DNA from: Allium sativum
Taxonomy: Eukaryota; Streptophyta; Magnoliopsida; Asparagales; Amaryllidaceae
Length of the DNA stretch: 64,000 nucleotides
Reading direction: 5' to 3'
Assembly: GCA_030737875.1 (NCBI GenBank)
Contig: CM060912.1
Location: forward strand, 208,271,231 to 208,335,230
In this document: positions 47,008 through 58,675 of the stretch, piece by piece
Position numbering within the stretch: the first letter of the stretch is position 1
Layout: each line of letters starts with the position of its first letter
Made by a program: the position numbers and the translations under genes
Notes under the pieces: model-generated
What the model was told of the DNA's origin: nothing
What the model saw: only the letters and a program-made list of their open reading frames with translations
The model's database searches: none

Positions 47008-49922
47008 ATGGCTCCTAAGTTTATTGCGATTCTATGCTACTTTGATGGTGAGTTGGTTATTGATGATAGAAAGTGTGGGAAATACGAAGGTGGATCTTTC
47101 AAACCTGTAAAAGTTCTGATAGGGTGTAACTTACAGCAATTAAAAGCCTCAATATTCAAGTCAACAATGATTAATGCAGAGCAATTTGATATTGAGTTAG
47201 TATGCAATTGGACGACTGATTCTGGTTCTAAGACAATTAAAATTGCTGACGATGGTGATGTTGAGTTAATGTTTTCTGCTGCTTGTAAGACTATAGAGTT
47301 ATTTGTTGTGAAAACGACAAAGTTAGTGGTAGAAGCACCTGCTGCTTCAGGACCCGTTCGAGCGGCACCTTTCCGTCCAACTCATCTAATCCCATCACCA
47401 AATAGTATTCCTCCTTTTAACATTTCAGAGTACGGACAACATCAAATGTTCTATGCGTACCCCCCGCATATGAATTATACACAGAATCCGCATTTTAGCT
47501 TTCCATTTCCCACGCAGGAAAGTATTGGATGCGCGACGCAGAGGTAAGCCCAACTTAAAAGGTTTTCTAAACATGTTATATTTTGGTTCTCCCAATTGTT
47601 GTTAATGCCCGACATATATTTTGTAGTTTTGGTCCTTATTACCATCATACACAAAGTAATGTTGGACCGTCTACACAAGTAGCAGAACCGTTGCAGCCAA
47701 CGCCATCTGAGTTATATCATATGAGTCAGGAGTAAGTATTCTCAGAAATGAATTGTTATTTGAGTCATGCTTAAGTGTTTGTTCAAAGTGCAATATTTTC
47801 ATGATGCAGCTGTCCGCAGGATTTCATGGAAGGGCAATCGTCGTTCGAAGAGAATGCATGCGATGACGCGAGTCAAGTAGATGGAATTGTAGACCTACAA
47901 ACGAACAATGGACCTGCTTTGGACAGCATGACGGTTGCTTCGATTCCCGATAACAATCACACATGGTTTGACAACATGCAAGTAAATAATGATTCGTTGA
48001 ACTTTGACTTCGAAGCTGAAGAGATGGATGAAGAAGATGATGAAGAAGATGGGGGTAATGACGAACCTGCGATGGAGATTCCCCTTGATGAGGACATGTG
48101 TACTGCGCAAATGTTAGCCAGATCTATTGTCGAGGACTTGCAAAGTAGGGGAGAATTATTCTTGTCCTCCTGCGTTCAAAGTGGCTTTAAACCTGGTCTT
48201 GTATTTGAGAGCAAAACTAAATTTCTGCAACAACTAAGTGAGTGGTCCATTTCACATGCTGTTTCTTTTAAGCCCATTAGGTCCAACAAAGAAATGTATA
48301 CTGCCATTTGCAATATCGACGATACTTACCAGTGGAGAATTCATGCAATTGATTCCAAAAAATCGCAGACTGAGTTGTGGGTTGTTAAGAAGTATAGAGG
48401 GGAGCATACTTGCATTAATCCAACGGTCAATTCAAGCAATCGCCCAGCGACATCAACATTTTTGGTTTCGAAGATCATGCCATTTGTGAAGTCTGATTTA
48501 AACATATCAGCTAGAACAGTTCAAGTGTTGGTTGAAGAACAATTTTTTATTAAGATTGGTTATATGAAAGCTTGGAGATCTCTGAGCAAGGCAATTGTTA
48601 TGGTTTACGGGGATTGGGCGGAGTCATATTCGCTGTTACAGCCATATTTTAATGAAATTAGAAGATCAAATCCCGGTAGTGTAAGCCATATATTAACAGA
48701 TAAAGTTGGTGTATTTAAACGTGCATTTTGGGCATTTGGCCCTTCCATTGAAGGATTTCTACATTGTTGTCCATTGCTTTGTATCGATGGCACCCATTTG
48801 TATGGCAAATACAAAGGTACACTACTCGTAGCCACTGCAACGGATGCAAATGATCAACTCTATCCGTTGGCGTATGCCATTGTTGAGTCCGAATCGGCTG
48901 AATCTTGGGCTTGGTTTTTTTCCTGTATGAGACGGTTTATACATAGTGTAAACAATCGCAGTATTACTTTCATATCTGATAGAATGAAAGGAATTCCTAT
49001 CGCATTGCAGGAAAGATGGGTAGAGCCACATAAGCATAGATTTTGCGCGAGGCATCTAAAAGCAAATTTTCAAAAAGCCGGATATAGAGATCAACGTTTG
49101 ACTGGTTTATTCTACGTGGCGGCATGTGCATCAAAAGAGGTTGAGTATCGTAAGCTTCGGGAGGAAATTAAGACGGCCAACGTAAGAGCTCATAGCTGGA
49201 TTGAGAGAAGTTTGGGAGGAAAAGAGGAAAATTGGGCTTTGTTTAAAGACGATGGCGGAAGGTTTCATGTAATGACGACAAATGCTTCTGAAAGCTTCAA
49301 CGATGTGCTAAGAGGTGCACGATAGCTTCCAGTTAAGTCGTTGGTTGCGCGTACCTTCTATAGATCGGTGGATTATTTCTGTAATAGGCGGCAAAATATT
49401 GTTGGTTCGGTATGCAAATTAACCCCAAAGTGGGAGGCAAAAATAGCTGAAAGAGTCGAAGAAGCAAGACGTTGCAAAATAGTTCGCTTCGGCGAATATG
49501 AATGGGTTGTAATACACTACTACGGTGATGAATTTACAGTAAAGATAGAGGGTAATACTTGTTCGTGTACATGTAACATACCAATGTTACAGCACCTACC
49601 TTGTGCGCATGTTATGGCTGCATGTTCGGCAGTGGCAAATGGGGCCAAACGAGCTCATCACGACTTCGTCTCCAACTGGTACACGGTTCAAAGTTATCAT
49701 GCGGCCTACACTCCTGAGTTTCATCCAGTTCGTGACAAGCGCTACTGGCCGTAACCTTCACGACAATTGGTTTTTCCCCCGCAACCTCGGAGAGCACCGG
49801 GCCAACCTAGATCTACTAGAATTAAAGGCACCATGGACGAGGGGCGGTCTTCTAGATCTAATAGGTGTAGCAAGTGTGGAGTAAATGGTCATAAGAAGAG
49901 CCGTTGTACTACAGTGACATAG
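47008..49922 (+). pseudogene. Mutator-like transposase, three exons, two premature stops
   Basis: Would cut and reinsert the element. Exons 47008-47543, 47627-47731 and 47810-49922 join in frame with GT-AG introns, giving 918 codons including stops. Regions: PB1-like N-terminus (about 1-95), a Pro-rich linker, an acidic stretch (EEMDEEDDEEDGG), a Mutator-type zinc/DNA-binding region (about YRGEHTCINPTV), and a MULE DDE core with LCIDGTHLYGKYKG (first Asp), FISDRMKG (second Asp), the RFCARHLKANF CxxH motif and NASESFND (Glu). After a TAG at 49323 the frame continues through a SWIM zinc finger (CSCTCNIPMLQHLPCAHVM). After a TAA at 49752 it ends with the CCHC knuckle CSKCGVNGHKKSRC. No frameshifts. 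Both stops are one C-to-T change from Gln codons. Confidence 0.92.
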
Positions 49923-50159
49923 ATTTTACTAAGTGTTATGTAGTACCTACCTATCCTGTTTTATTACATTGCGTACGTTTCTATTTGGTTTTATTATGTA
50001 TAAGACATATGTCGTAACTATTTATCCTGTTGTTTTATGTGTATGGTAACATTTATCTTGGTTGTATTACATAAATGAAATATGTTTTGGATAATTGGCT
50101 TAGTGGTAACATTATACGGCAGTACGAAAAATGAAATGATACAACAATAAACGCCAATA

Positions 50160-50262
50160 CACTACTCATTACAACTACATTCGAACGCTACATAAAACGA
50201 TACATTAGAACACTACATATAACGATACATTCGAATGCTACATAAAACGATACCAAGACCGT
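50160..50262. repeat. Short tandem repeats 3' of the GRF ORF
   Basis: About three imperfect units of roughly 30 bases with ACATAAAACGATACATTCGA-like content, just beyond the stop codon of the GRF ORF. Confidence 0.6.
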
Positions 50263-50266
50263 TACA

Positions 50267-50755
50267 TTACTCATTAGGATATCTAGGAATGGTGGACTCC
50301 AGTGAGTCATATTTTTCCCGCATTCGGTAAATTTCGGTCTTTAGTTGTGCATTCTCTTCTTGCATCTCCAGGGCATACTCGTGGCCACTTCGGCATAATG
50401 GAGGATCAATCCACTCCGTGTAACGACAAGGCGTAACCAAGTGCGACACAGATAACCAAACCGGATATCGCCCGCAAGCGTAGTACCGTCGGCCAGCGTT
50501 TGCCTTACTCTTCGCAATATGCACATGATAATAGACATTACAATTGCAATATTGTCGTGGTACTGCTTCACCAATCGCTAAGGCTTTACCCTTATTTCTT
50601 CCGCTGTTTCCATCCACCGCTACAAAGGTCTTTTGTCGCATTTCTTTAGGTATGAGAGCTTCCAATCGTGGTTCTTTGCTCGGTCGGCGTTCAATTGATT
50701 CAAACTCCTCCATGTACTTGGCTAAAGTTTCATCATCAAGTTCCCATTGATTCAT
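50267..50755 (-). CDS. GRF-type zinc finger and coiled-coil protein, MULE passenger
   Basis: 162-residue open frame, unbroken, inside the Mutator-like element and opposite to the transposase. A GRF-like zinc finger spans about residues 68-120: CNCNVYYHVHIAKSKANAGR, RYYACGRYPVW and TPCRYTEWIDPPL give the Cys-x-Cys, RRYYAC and CRYTEW parts. A coiled coil (EMQEENAQLKTEIYRMREKY) follows near the C-terminus. GRF fingers bind nucleic acid in other proteins. Upstream, a possible 5' UTR exon ends in AATTGAAG before GTACTC near 50841, with an acceptor TTTTAG directly before the ATG. Its role in the element is unknown. Confidence 0.7.
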   Translation of the reverse strand: MNQWELDDETLAKYMEEFESIERRPSKEPRLEALIPKEMRQKTFVAVDGNSGRNKGKALAIGEAVPRQYCNCNVYYHVHIAKSKANAGRRYYACGRYPVWLSVSHLVTPCRYTEWIDPPLCRSGHEYALEMQEENAQLKTEIYRMREKYDSLESTIPRYPNE

Positions 50756-50944
50756 CTAAAATATAATTGCATGAATAAAACCTACATTATGGACTACTTT
50801 TGAAAAACAATAAACTAAAAAAAAAAAGATCCGTGGAGTACCTTCAATTGTGAGCAAAATAGGACTTCTGAATTGTGAGGTGTTTTGGGTTTGATTTGGG
50901 AAAGTAACAAATGAATGCGTGGGTTGGTGAAGATGGCACGTCTT

Positions 50945-51648
50945 TTAATGACAGGATACCAACCATTTCAGCCACACCTGAGTCTTAGAATGATCGCAGA
51001 TCAGGCGTTGAGTAATGATCCAGAGTATGATAGCTCTAGCACGCTGTTCTATCTGCTCCTGTGTGGCATTATGTGGAATGTCATGCTCAAACTGTGCTTT
51101 GTACCAACTAATTATAATTTGCTCATTTCCCATCTACTAGTCCGCGGGAGGCGTAATACCTAAAAGCCGCTGGCACATCTCCATGTAGTCTCCGGCCTCT
51201 TGAGTCCTCAAAAGAGCGCCATCAATCGGCAAGCCTAGCAGGACCGCCACATCACCCAAAGTGATGGTCATCTCTCCACCTCTAAAATGGAATGTCGATG
51301 TCTCCGGTCTCCATCGATCGACTAAGGCAGTGATGAGATAACGATCGAGTTGAACGTATTTCAACCCGTGTACTAGTCGAAATCCAGCGCGATCAAGCAA
51401 GGCCAAAACTTCTGGATGTGCGGAGGTCACCGTGCCGACGGAAACTGTGTGATATATAATCTTAACAGGATCTTTTCCCTGTAAATAAAATTTAACATAC
51501 AACGTAAGACATGCATACAAAAAAAAATTAAATTACTTTAGGCCAACATACAAACACCATATATACATACCGCCATCAAGGCGTTATTGCTCGATCTATG
51601 CCTGTATTGCAAATATAGGACACTTTCATCTACAGGTCCCGGTTCCAT
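50945..51648 (-). pseudogene. Plant mobile domain (PMD/MAIN-like) gene, damaged
   Basis: Exon 1 (51648-51571) starts MEPGPVDESVLYLQYRHRSS and joins in frame through a 92-base GT-AG intron to exon 2 (from 51478). Exon 2 reads LDRAGFRLVHGL, ITALVDRWRPETSTFHF and GEMTITLGDVAVLLGLPIDG, the core of the plant mobile domain found in MAIN-like proteins and in Mutator passengers. Two adjacent TAG stops at about 51134-51139 end it at 139 residues. The same frame then continues the domain (NEQIIISWYKAQFEHDIP and EEQIEQ-like QEQIEQRARA) to 50945, where the C-terminal half is missing. A 5' UTR intron may run from about 51815 to 51660. Confidence 0.8.
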
Positions 51649-51953
51649 CTCAACAATCTCTACACAAATGTAGCGAAAAAACCAAAATCAATGTTGAAAC
51701 CTATATAATTTCAACTACATTGGACCCATTAAAGCAATTACAAGCTATTTCACAAGTTTCCTCAATCATGGACAAATCCTAAATTTTATAAGAAATCAAC
51801 AAATTGAGGAATTTTTTACCTTCCGGAGCTTATTGTGTTGATGAGCTTGCCATGGCGATGAATTTTGATCAACAAACCCTAAAATTTGATGTTAGGTTGA
51901 GCAAATAGGGTTAGGAGCTTAGGGTTTTCGGTTTTGAAAAAATAGGTTTTAAG

Positions 51954-52425
51954 AAAAAGTGAGGAGGAAGAGACTCTCGGGTGACTATATATCACGTCAG
52001 CGCGTCTTTTCAAATAACGCGTGAAGCGTTATTTGAAATAACGCAAAAGGAAACTGTAAGACTTAGCACACCATTATTTTATATCTGCGTTATTTAGGAT
52101 AACGCTTTAAAGCGGTATTCTAAATAACGCATTAAACTGTTCTTCCAAAAATGATTACCGCTAAACATTTGCGTTATTCAAGATAACGCTCGCAAGCGTT
52201 ATTTAAGATAACGCTCCTGTGTTCTACAGAGAATCACGGGGGTTAAACTTAAAAACATGTTTGCGTAATCTTGAATAACGCTTCACGCGTTATTTCAAAT
52301 AACGCTATGTTAAATAACTGTTTTCAGCTGATGTGACATAAACCAGGCTGCGGCCGTAATAAGTTTTCAAACAAGGCTAAATGTGTTATAAGTTTATAAA
52401 AGGGGGCCAAATCCAAAAAATGTCC
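51954..52425 (-). repeat. Right terminal inverted repeat of the Mutator-like element
   Basis: Mirror of 46306-46777 with scattered differences. It contains about thirteen ATAACGC/GCGTTAT heptamers and likely includes the promoter of the plant mobile domain gene. Confidence 0.9.
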
Positions 52426-52640
52426 TTGTTTAAATGAAAGCTTGTGCAAATTTTTGGGGTATCGTTTAACCTTTATACAAACACATATGCCAAAGTAACA
52501 ACAGTACTAGGCAATATACGGCAATTTAGTAACCTTGTCTGCTGTAATCATGTACGGTCCTGGGTTTAGCTCAAAACTATGTCTTGGTTCCATAAACAGC
52601 GGTGATAACTGAGATCCTAGAATCAAAGCTGGCCCAAATA
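52426..52640. repeat. Locally duplicated segment, third piece
   Basis: Matches 53790-53985 (GTTTAACCTTTATACAAACA, GCAATATACGGCAATTTAG, CTATGTCTTGGTTCCATAAA). It resumes the unit cut at 46305. Confidence 0.75.
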
Positions 52641-52710
52641 TGTTGAATGCGTTAGTCCAATAGAAAAAGAACGTTTTTATTGCCATAAAATTTAATAAAC
52701 AACAATACAA
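52507..52710 (-). other. Possible last exon of an unidentified gene
   Basis: Minus strand reads GPALILGSQLSPLFMEPRHS then FELNPGPYMITADKVTKLPY and stops after IA. The diverged copy at 53985-53870 keeps PLFMEPRHSYEL but then changes. Base pattern looks coding, but I do not recognise the family and no other exon is nearby. Confidence 0.3.
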
Positions 52711-52845
52711 TTAAATATACCAAGCAAAATGTAATTTCTATAACAAGAGTTAACATTTCTTACAAAATACAAGGCAAAACATTTAGATTGCATATCCCAA
52801 AAAGAATCTAAACCTCAATCTAATATGAAAATACATATATAGACA

Positions 52846-53165
52846 TCAAGGAAAACAACTTCTTGCATTTTTCAAAGCAAACTCATATATTATCTTTTCA
52901 TAGGTAAGCATATCTAAGTACTCATTTTCAACTGAAATCATTGCTAGTCCGCTTAATCTCTCTTGGGACATGATAGTTTGGAGATATGTTTTAATTAATT
53001 TCAATTTTGAAAAGCTTCTTTTCGCCGAAGAAACCGTAACAGGAATAACCAGTAGAATTTGGTAGACAACCCAAACATTGAGAAATTCACTTACATCTCG
53101 ATAAGACTTCAAGAAATTAAGAATACCAATCGATGTAGTAACTTCCGAAGGTAGAATTCCTTTTA
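52846..53165 (-). pseudogene. C-terminal fragment of a hAT-type transposase
   Basis: Reads SEVTTSIGILNFLKSYRDVS, then LLVIPVTVSSAKRSFSKLKL and MSQERLSGLAMISVENEYLD, the hAT dimerisation domain as found in ZMYM1-like plant transposases. The catalytic part is missing, so this is a remnant. It lies between the two copies of the duplicated segment. Confidence 0.75.
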
Positions 53166-53990
53166 ACTCTGCAAGTTGTTCGTGAAAATGAGAGATTATT
53201 GCTGAAGTCAGAATAAGACTGCTGCTTTGACATTAAACGAAGAGACGTTTAGATGCTAGCAGCTGGTGATAAATAATAATAAAACGATTGTGGTTCTCTC
53301 TTTGGACTACAATTTCAACAATAGTACGCATTAAAAAGGTGTTATTTGGGACCTTTCTCATCTAAAACACCGGTGAAAACGTGACCATCGTGAATGGTTG
53401 AATATCACAAGTATGAAATGCTCACTCTTCCTTTACACGTTGTTAATATGTTGCTAAAAATGAAAATGTATACTGCAACCAAAGATTGAATATTCTTCGC
53501 CTACCTTGCAAAAATTGTTCCAGCCATTATTTCCAACTGTTCTTTTAGTTGGGAACATATAAAACTGAAGAGGTCAAGTATGTAAAGTGTAAACCAACCA
53601 CCACAGGTATTATGCTTGTGAAAATGGATAACTTACCCAGGAGCCTATCTCCTAGCAACAGTCGCTGTCATTTTTAATACAAAAAAAATAAAAAATAAAA
53701 TAAAAAAAAATGTTATATATGAGGTGAAGGAGCTATTAAGTTAAATAGCAAAACAAAGCTGGAAAAAGAAATTATGACTGTTATCTAAATATAAACTGGT
53801 GGTGCAAATCTGTAGGGGGTACGGTTAACCCTTTACACAAACATATGTGCCAAAGAAAGAATAATATTAGGCAATATACAGCAATTTAGGAAGCATGTCT
53901 GGTGTAATTATGTACGTTCCTAGCTAGAGTTAGCTCATAACTATGCCTTGGTTCCATAAATAGTGGTAATATTCGAGATACTAAAATAGA
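53165..53990. repeat. Second, uninterrupted copy of the duplicated segment
   Basis: Collinear with 33640-33904, 45990-46305 and 52426-52640 joined. It lacks both insertion clusters, so it preserves the pre-insertion order. It has its own small changes, including loss of about 55 bases at 53425 and an extra stretch near 53625-53670. Confidence 0.75.
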
Positions 53991-54736
<746 letters not shown>

Positions 54737-54995
54737 TAGCCCCCCTCGAATCCACCTCCCGCTGAACCAATTCCTGGCTCCGTCCCTGGGCAAAGCTGGC
54801 CGGTTTTTAAAGTGATCCGTAACACTTTTTATTTATACAAAATAAAATAAATACATATTAGGAGTACAGGTGATATACAATTCACACATTAGCTATTGGC
54901 ACTTCCACAGTTGGAAGTAGTTCAGTGCTTGCATAAAAGCTTACTACATGACATACTAACATTACATGGTATAACATTACATAGTAAATTGCATT

Positions 54996-55210
54996 GATGG
55001 TTCGCAGCAGTAACCCAGCGGTTAAGGACTTGAGCCACGGTGACAGTGACATGGGTTCGAAACCCGGAATGGTATGCTAAGAGTTTACCGTGTGCATACG
55101 CTAGATCTGCCACTTATGTGGTGCTCGCAGACCAGACTAGATGCACTAGTAAGAGTTTTACGACTCCGGTCGGTTCCCCTCCTGGACAATTTTTTTTTTT
55201 TAAAAAAAGG
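54996..55210 (+). mobile_element. tRNA-derived SINE
   Basis: Has an A-box-like TAACCCAGCGGTTAAGG (55011-55027) and a good B box GGTTCGAAACC (55054-55064), spaced as in tRNA genes but without tRNA folding. It ends in a T/A run (55189-55208). AAATTGCATT (54986-54995) and AATTTGCATT (55211-55220) form an imperfect 10-bp target duplication. About 215 bases, normal for plant SINEs. Confidence 0.75.
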
Positions 55211-55261
55211 AATTTGCATTAAAGTTTGACTTCCGTGAGAGAGAGGACAACCTACTCATTC

Positions 55262-55615
55262 TCAGCCCTTGTCATCATCGAGTCCTTTAAGAAGCTCGAT
55301 TTTTTTGCTTCTCGTGATTGACGCACTACCCAATGTATGACCAGAAGAAGAGTCTGGAGTTGGCGAGTTGTTAAAACTTTCCGGAGGAGGCGCTTTGTAG
55401 CCTGGTGGAGGGGGAATGTGGTCATTATAACGATTAGATTTTTTACCTTTATCTTTAGCTTTGGACGAAGATCCTGGAGAGCAACTCGATTGTCTGACCT
55501 CCTTTGAACTATTAGCATGAGAAGAAGTTGAGCTTTTCCTTAAGTTAAGGAAGCCAGGTTTTAAAGCTAGAGATGTAATCCTGGAATTGCTCACAACAGT
55601 TTGGATAGTGCCCAT
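55262..55615 (-). CDS. Hypothetical 117-residue Ser/Pro-rich ORF
   Basis: Starts MGTIQTVVSNSRITSLALKP, then Ser/Lys-rich and a Pro patch (DHIPPPPGYKAPPPES), and ends LLKGLDDDKG. No domain recognised. The amino-acid pattern looks like real coding sequence rather than chance, perhaps the first exon of a larger gene cut by the SINE side. The CACTA end at 55650 lies only 35 bases upstream of its start. Confidence 0.35.
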   Translation of the reverse strand: MGTIQTVVSNSRITSLALKPGFLNLRKSSTSSHANSSKEVRQSSCSPGSSSKAKDKGKKSNRYNDHIPPPPGYKAPPPESFNNSPTPDSSSGHTLGSASITRSKKIELLKGLDDDKG

Positions 55616-55649
55616 CTTTCCTCTCGAGTTAATTGTTTCGCAATTCTTT

Positions 55650-55920
55650 CACTACAAGAAAACACTGAATTAACGTCAAATTTTTATAAGCGGGATTTTC
55701 CGTCGCTAATTTGCGATGGATTTCCATGTGATTTGCTAGGGATAGTTTTTTGTATTTTTAAACTTTTTTCTTTTATTTATTACCGTCGTATTCTGTCATC
55801 CCTCACTAATCCATCGCAAATTGCGTCAAATTACCGACAGAAAATTTCTACTGCTATTTTCCGCTGCAAATAGAAGCAGATTACTAACGGATATTAATAG
55901 AAGCTATTTTGCAGTAGAAT
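55650..55920 (+). mobile_element. One end of a second CACTA-type element
   Basis: CACTACAAGAAAACACTG is a classic CACTA terminus. It is followed by subterminal units around CCGTCGCTAATTTGCGATGG and CCATCGCAAATTGCG that are inverted to each other. No matching end (CTTGTAGTG) was found to the right in this window, so it is truncated or extends outside. Confidence 0.6.
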
Positions 55921-55933
55921 TCCAACAGATTTA

Positions 55934-56940
55934 CAAGAGATGTTTATATTATTTTTCTAAGATATACTTTAGTGTTATTTTTTTAAATAATTATTAAAAT
56001 TTTCAATAATTAATAATTAATTTGTTCTATTAATGATTTATAAGTAGTAATAAATAATAATTTACGTTCTATATTAAATAACTTATAATAATTGCTTATT
56101 TAGAATTAGCAAAATAATCTTTGCTCATAACCGATGTAATTACTAAATTATTAATTAAGTTCTCTGTTTTCATCACAAATTTCAGTCATTATGCTAGTAT
56201 ATTTTACGCTAAATCTTAAAATTTTAATTGTTCTTTTATATTTATTATCCTAAATAATGAAAATATCAATTTATTATAATAATTATTTAATAATTAATAA
56301 TAAAATTTAATACTTAGAAATTATATCAATCAATCAATAATTAGTTTTAAATAATTTTATTTAATAGTTACAGTTGTTTATTTAAGAGCTAACCATACAA
56401 TGAATTTTTAGAAATTAATTTAATACTAAATGTAACAGCAAATTTGCAAGAGATGTTTATATTATTTTTCTAAGATATACTTTAGTGTTATTTTTTAATA
56501 ATTATTAACATGTTCAGTAATTAATAATTTATTTGTTCTAATTAATGATTTATAAGTAATAATAACTAATAATTTACGTTCTATAATAAATAACTTATAA
56601 TCATTGCTTATTTAGAATTAGCAAAATAATCTTTGCTTATAACTAATATAATTACTAAATTTTTAATTAGGTCCTCTGCTTTCATCATAAATTTCATTAA
56701 GTATGCCAGTATATTTTATGCTAAATCCCAAAATTTTAAATTATTCTTTTATAATTATTCCCTTAAATAATGAAAATATCAGTTTATTAATTATAATAAT
56801 TATTTAATAATTAATAATAAAATTTAATACTTATGAAATGGTATCTAGTACTCAACAATCAATTTTAAATAATTGTATTTAATAATTACAGTTGATAATT
56901 ATAGTTGTTATTTATATTTTATAATTACAATTGATAATTC
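55934..56940. repeat. 513-bp AT-rich tandem duplication
   Basis: CAAGAGATGTTTATATTATT starts at 55934 and again at 56447, and about 450-490 bases after each start align with few differences. Very AT-rich, no ORF. Confidence 0.85.
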
Positions 56941-58590
56941 TTCCCCGATCTCGCCAACTGTGTTTCTTAATGTTTTCTTCAGTCCATACCTAAATTTTCA
57001 TGCGATTTTCATGTACAGAGACTAAGATTAAATGAGGTTATCTTCTTCTTCTTTTTATCGGTTTGGTCGATTAAGTTTTTTTTTTTTTTTTGTTAGAGAT
57101 TGATCAATTCTATATTTTTGATCATTTGATTTTATTTTCTAATGTTAAGGATTTATTTAGAAATCAATCTTCACATTGATTTCAAAATCGCTTTCGGTTT
57201 AGATTAAGATTTCAAAATTAGAGTAGATTTTGATTTCGAAATCAAAATCTAACTGTATTTCGAACTTGTTTTCAATTTCTAAATCTATTTCGATTTCTGA
57301 TGACTACCCTTAGTTTGTCTGAGGAGCCGAACTGTATCTTAAATAATTTCAATGATCTGTGCAGTTCAAAATGTACTAAGAGGTAAATATATGGGAATCA
57401 AAATTGAAATTGCCTTCCCATTGTGTCTAGATAAAATTCTAGAATAGCAGATCCATCTACGACAATTGGACTGATAATTCACCTAAGTATTGTAAAAGTG
57501 ACAGATCTTTCAAAACATTTGTTAGAGAAAATGTTGTAATTGATATTTCCATATGACGTTCTCCGTACAAATGTTATAAATTAAAAAATATCCACAATGT
57601 TTGCTATAATTGTCGCGGAAAACAACTGTTAACTATGATTTTTTATTTTTTATTACATTGTATTATATATCCTTTTCATAATAATGTAATATTATTGAAA
57701 TACAAAACAATGCAATTTTTAAAAGTTGTAAATTTACATATTCAACAATATTTATCAGATATTGTGAACTCAAAGTTAAGCAAAAACAAAAAGGACAAGT
57801 TGTAAATTCTATTTATTTTTTGTATTACAACATCCACAATTTATATTAAAAATCGTGTTTATTTTTTATTTTTATACATAACAACTTTTAGCTGGTGTTA
57901 TTAATTCTCATATTTGAACGATGTATTGTTAGCATTGTCATAAGTATCTTTTTAAAAATTGTCAGAAAATGTAAACAACCTGCAAAAAAAAAAATCATTA
58001 AAAATCATAAACACATAAAGTATTGAATCGCAAAAGCGAATACAATGGAAAATCAGAAAATATGAATATTGGATGTTAAAATTTGTATACGAAAAAAAAT
58101 CACTTTTGAACATTGAATCTTAAAAAAAATCTAGGAAATATTGAGTATTTTAAAAGGCAAAAACTTGAGAAAAGATTTTATATTAAGTTTGTTTGTTTGG
58201 CATCTAAAAGTTTCAAATCTAGAAAAAATCGTTCAAGATTTACTTCCAAAAGTTTCTTGTATTATCAACGAGAATTTAGGTGTATTTCCTAAATTACCCA
58301 TTCTTGAATCTACATATAATCATTACCAATTGCTACAAATCATTTCTCCTACATCCTCATCAATCCACGTTCTAAAATTGAAGGAGCCTCAACCACTGGA
58401 TCTGCAATCTAACTAGCGATCCATGTCATCAGAAGAAAGCAGCCTCAACCATCCGATCTCTAACCCAACTAACAATCCGCATCACCGAAAAAACGGCTTT
58501 AGAATTCTTATCGTTCGTTTCCTCATTCATTCAAGAAATCCTAACCTTTTCCTAATTAAAAAAATAAACGCGTTCGTATTGTGCGAAGAC
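56941..58590. other. AT-rich spacer, no gene
   Basis: No convincing frame. The 91-residue frame at 58141-58416 has no recognisable domain. Poly(T) at 57079-57092. Confidence 0.4.
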
Positions 58591-58599
58591 GAAGAAGCC

Positions 58600-58675
58600 T
58601 AAAACCCTAAAAGCGCTGCTGCGCGCCTGCGCCTACAACATCAATTTGTTCATCTTCTCTGCGCCATCAACCCAG
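58600..58675 (+). promoter_or_regulatory. Putative 5' UTR exon with telo-box
   Basis: AAAACCCTAA at 58601 matches the telo-box common at the 5' ends of plant growth and translation genes. A GC-richer, CT-rich leader follows and ends at AACCCAG before GTAACA, a good donor at 58676. A plausible acceptor (TTTATTGCAG) lies at 63865-63874, so the LINE would sit inside a first intron. The downstream exon is not identified. Confidence 0.3.

Larger units (their letters stand above)
46306..52425 (+). mobile_element. 6.1 kb Mutator-like element with long inverted repeats and three genes
   Basis: 472-base terminal inverted repeats (46306-46777 and 51954-52425), nearly identical. Flanking 9-mers TTATTTAAA (46297-46305) and TTGTTTAAA (52426-52434) form the 9-bp duplication usual for Mutator elements, with one mismatch. 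The duplicated host copy near 53785 shows the empty site as TTATCTAAA. Inside: a transposase gene on the plus strand, a GRF zinc-finger ORF and a plant mobile domain gene on the minus strand. Confidence 0.93.

Noticed and set aside
49603..49884. Separate 93-residue ORF overlapping the transposase end
   Set aside because: Out of frame with the SWIM and CCHC motifs, which are read correctly by the transposase frame.
55011..55064. tRNA gene
   Set aside because: A and B boxes are present but no acceptor stem or anticodon arm can be drawn; target repeats and tail point to a SINE.
58141..58416. 91-residue ORF before the putative telo-box exon
   Set aside because: No recognisable domain, AT-rich codons, no splice or promoter support.
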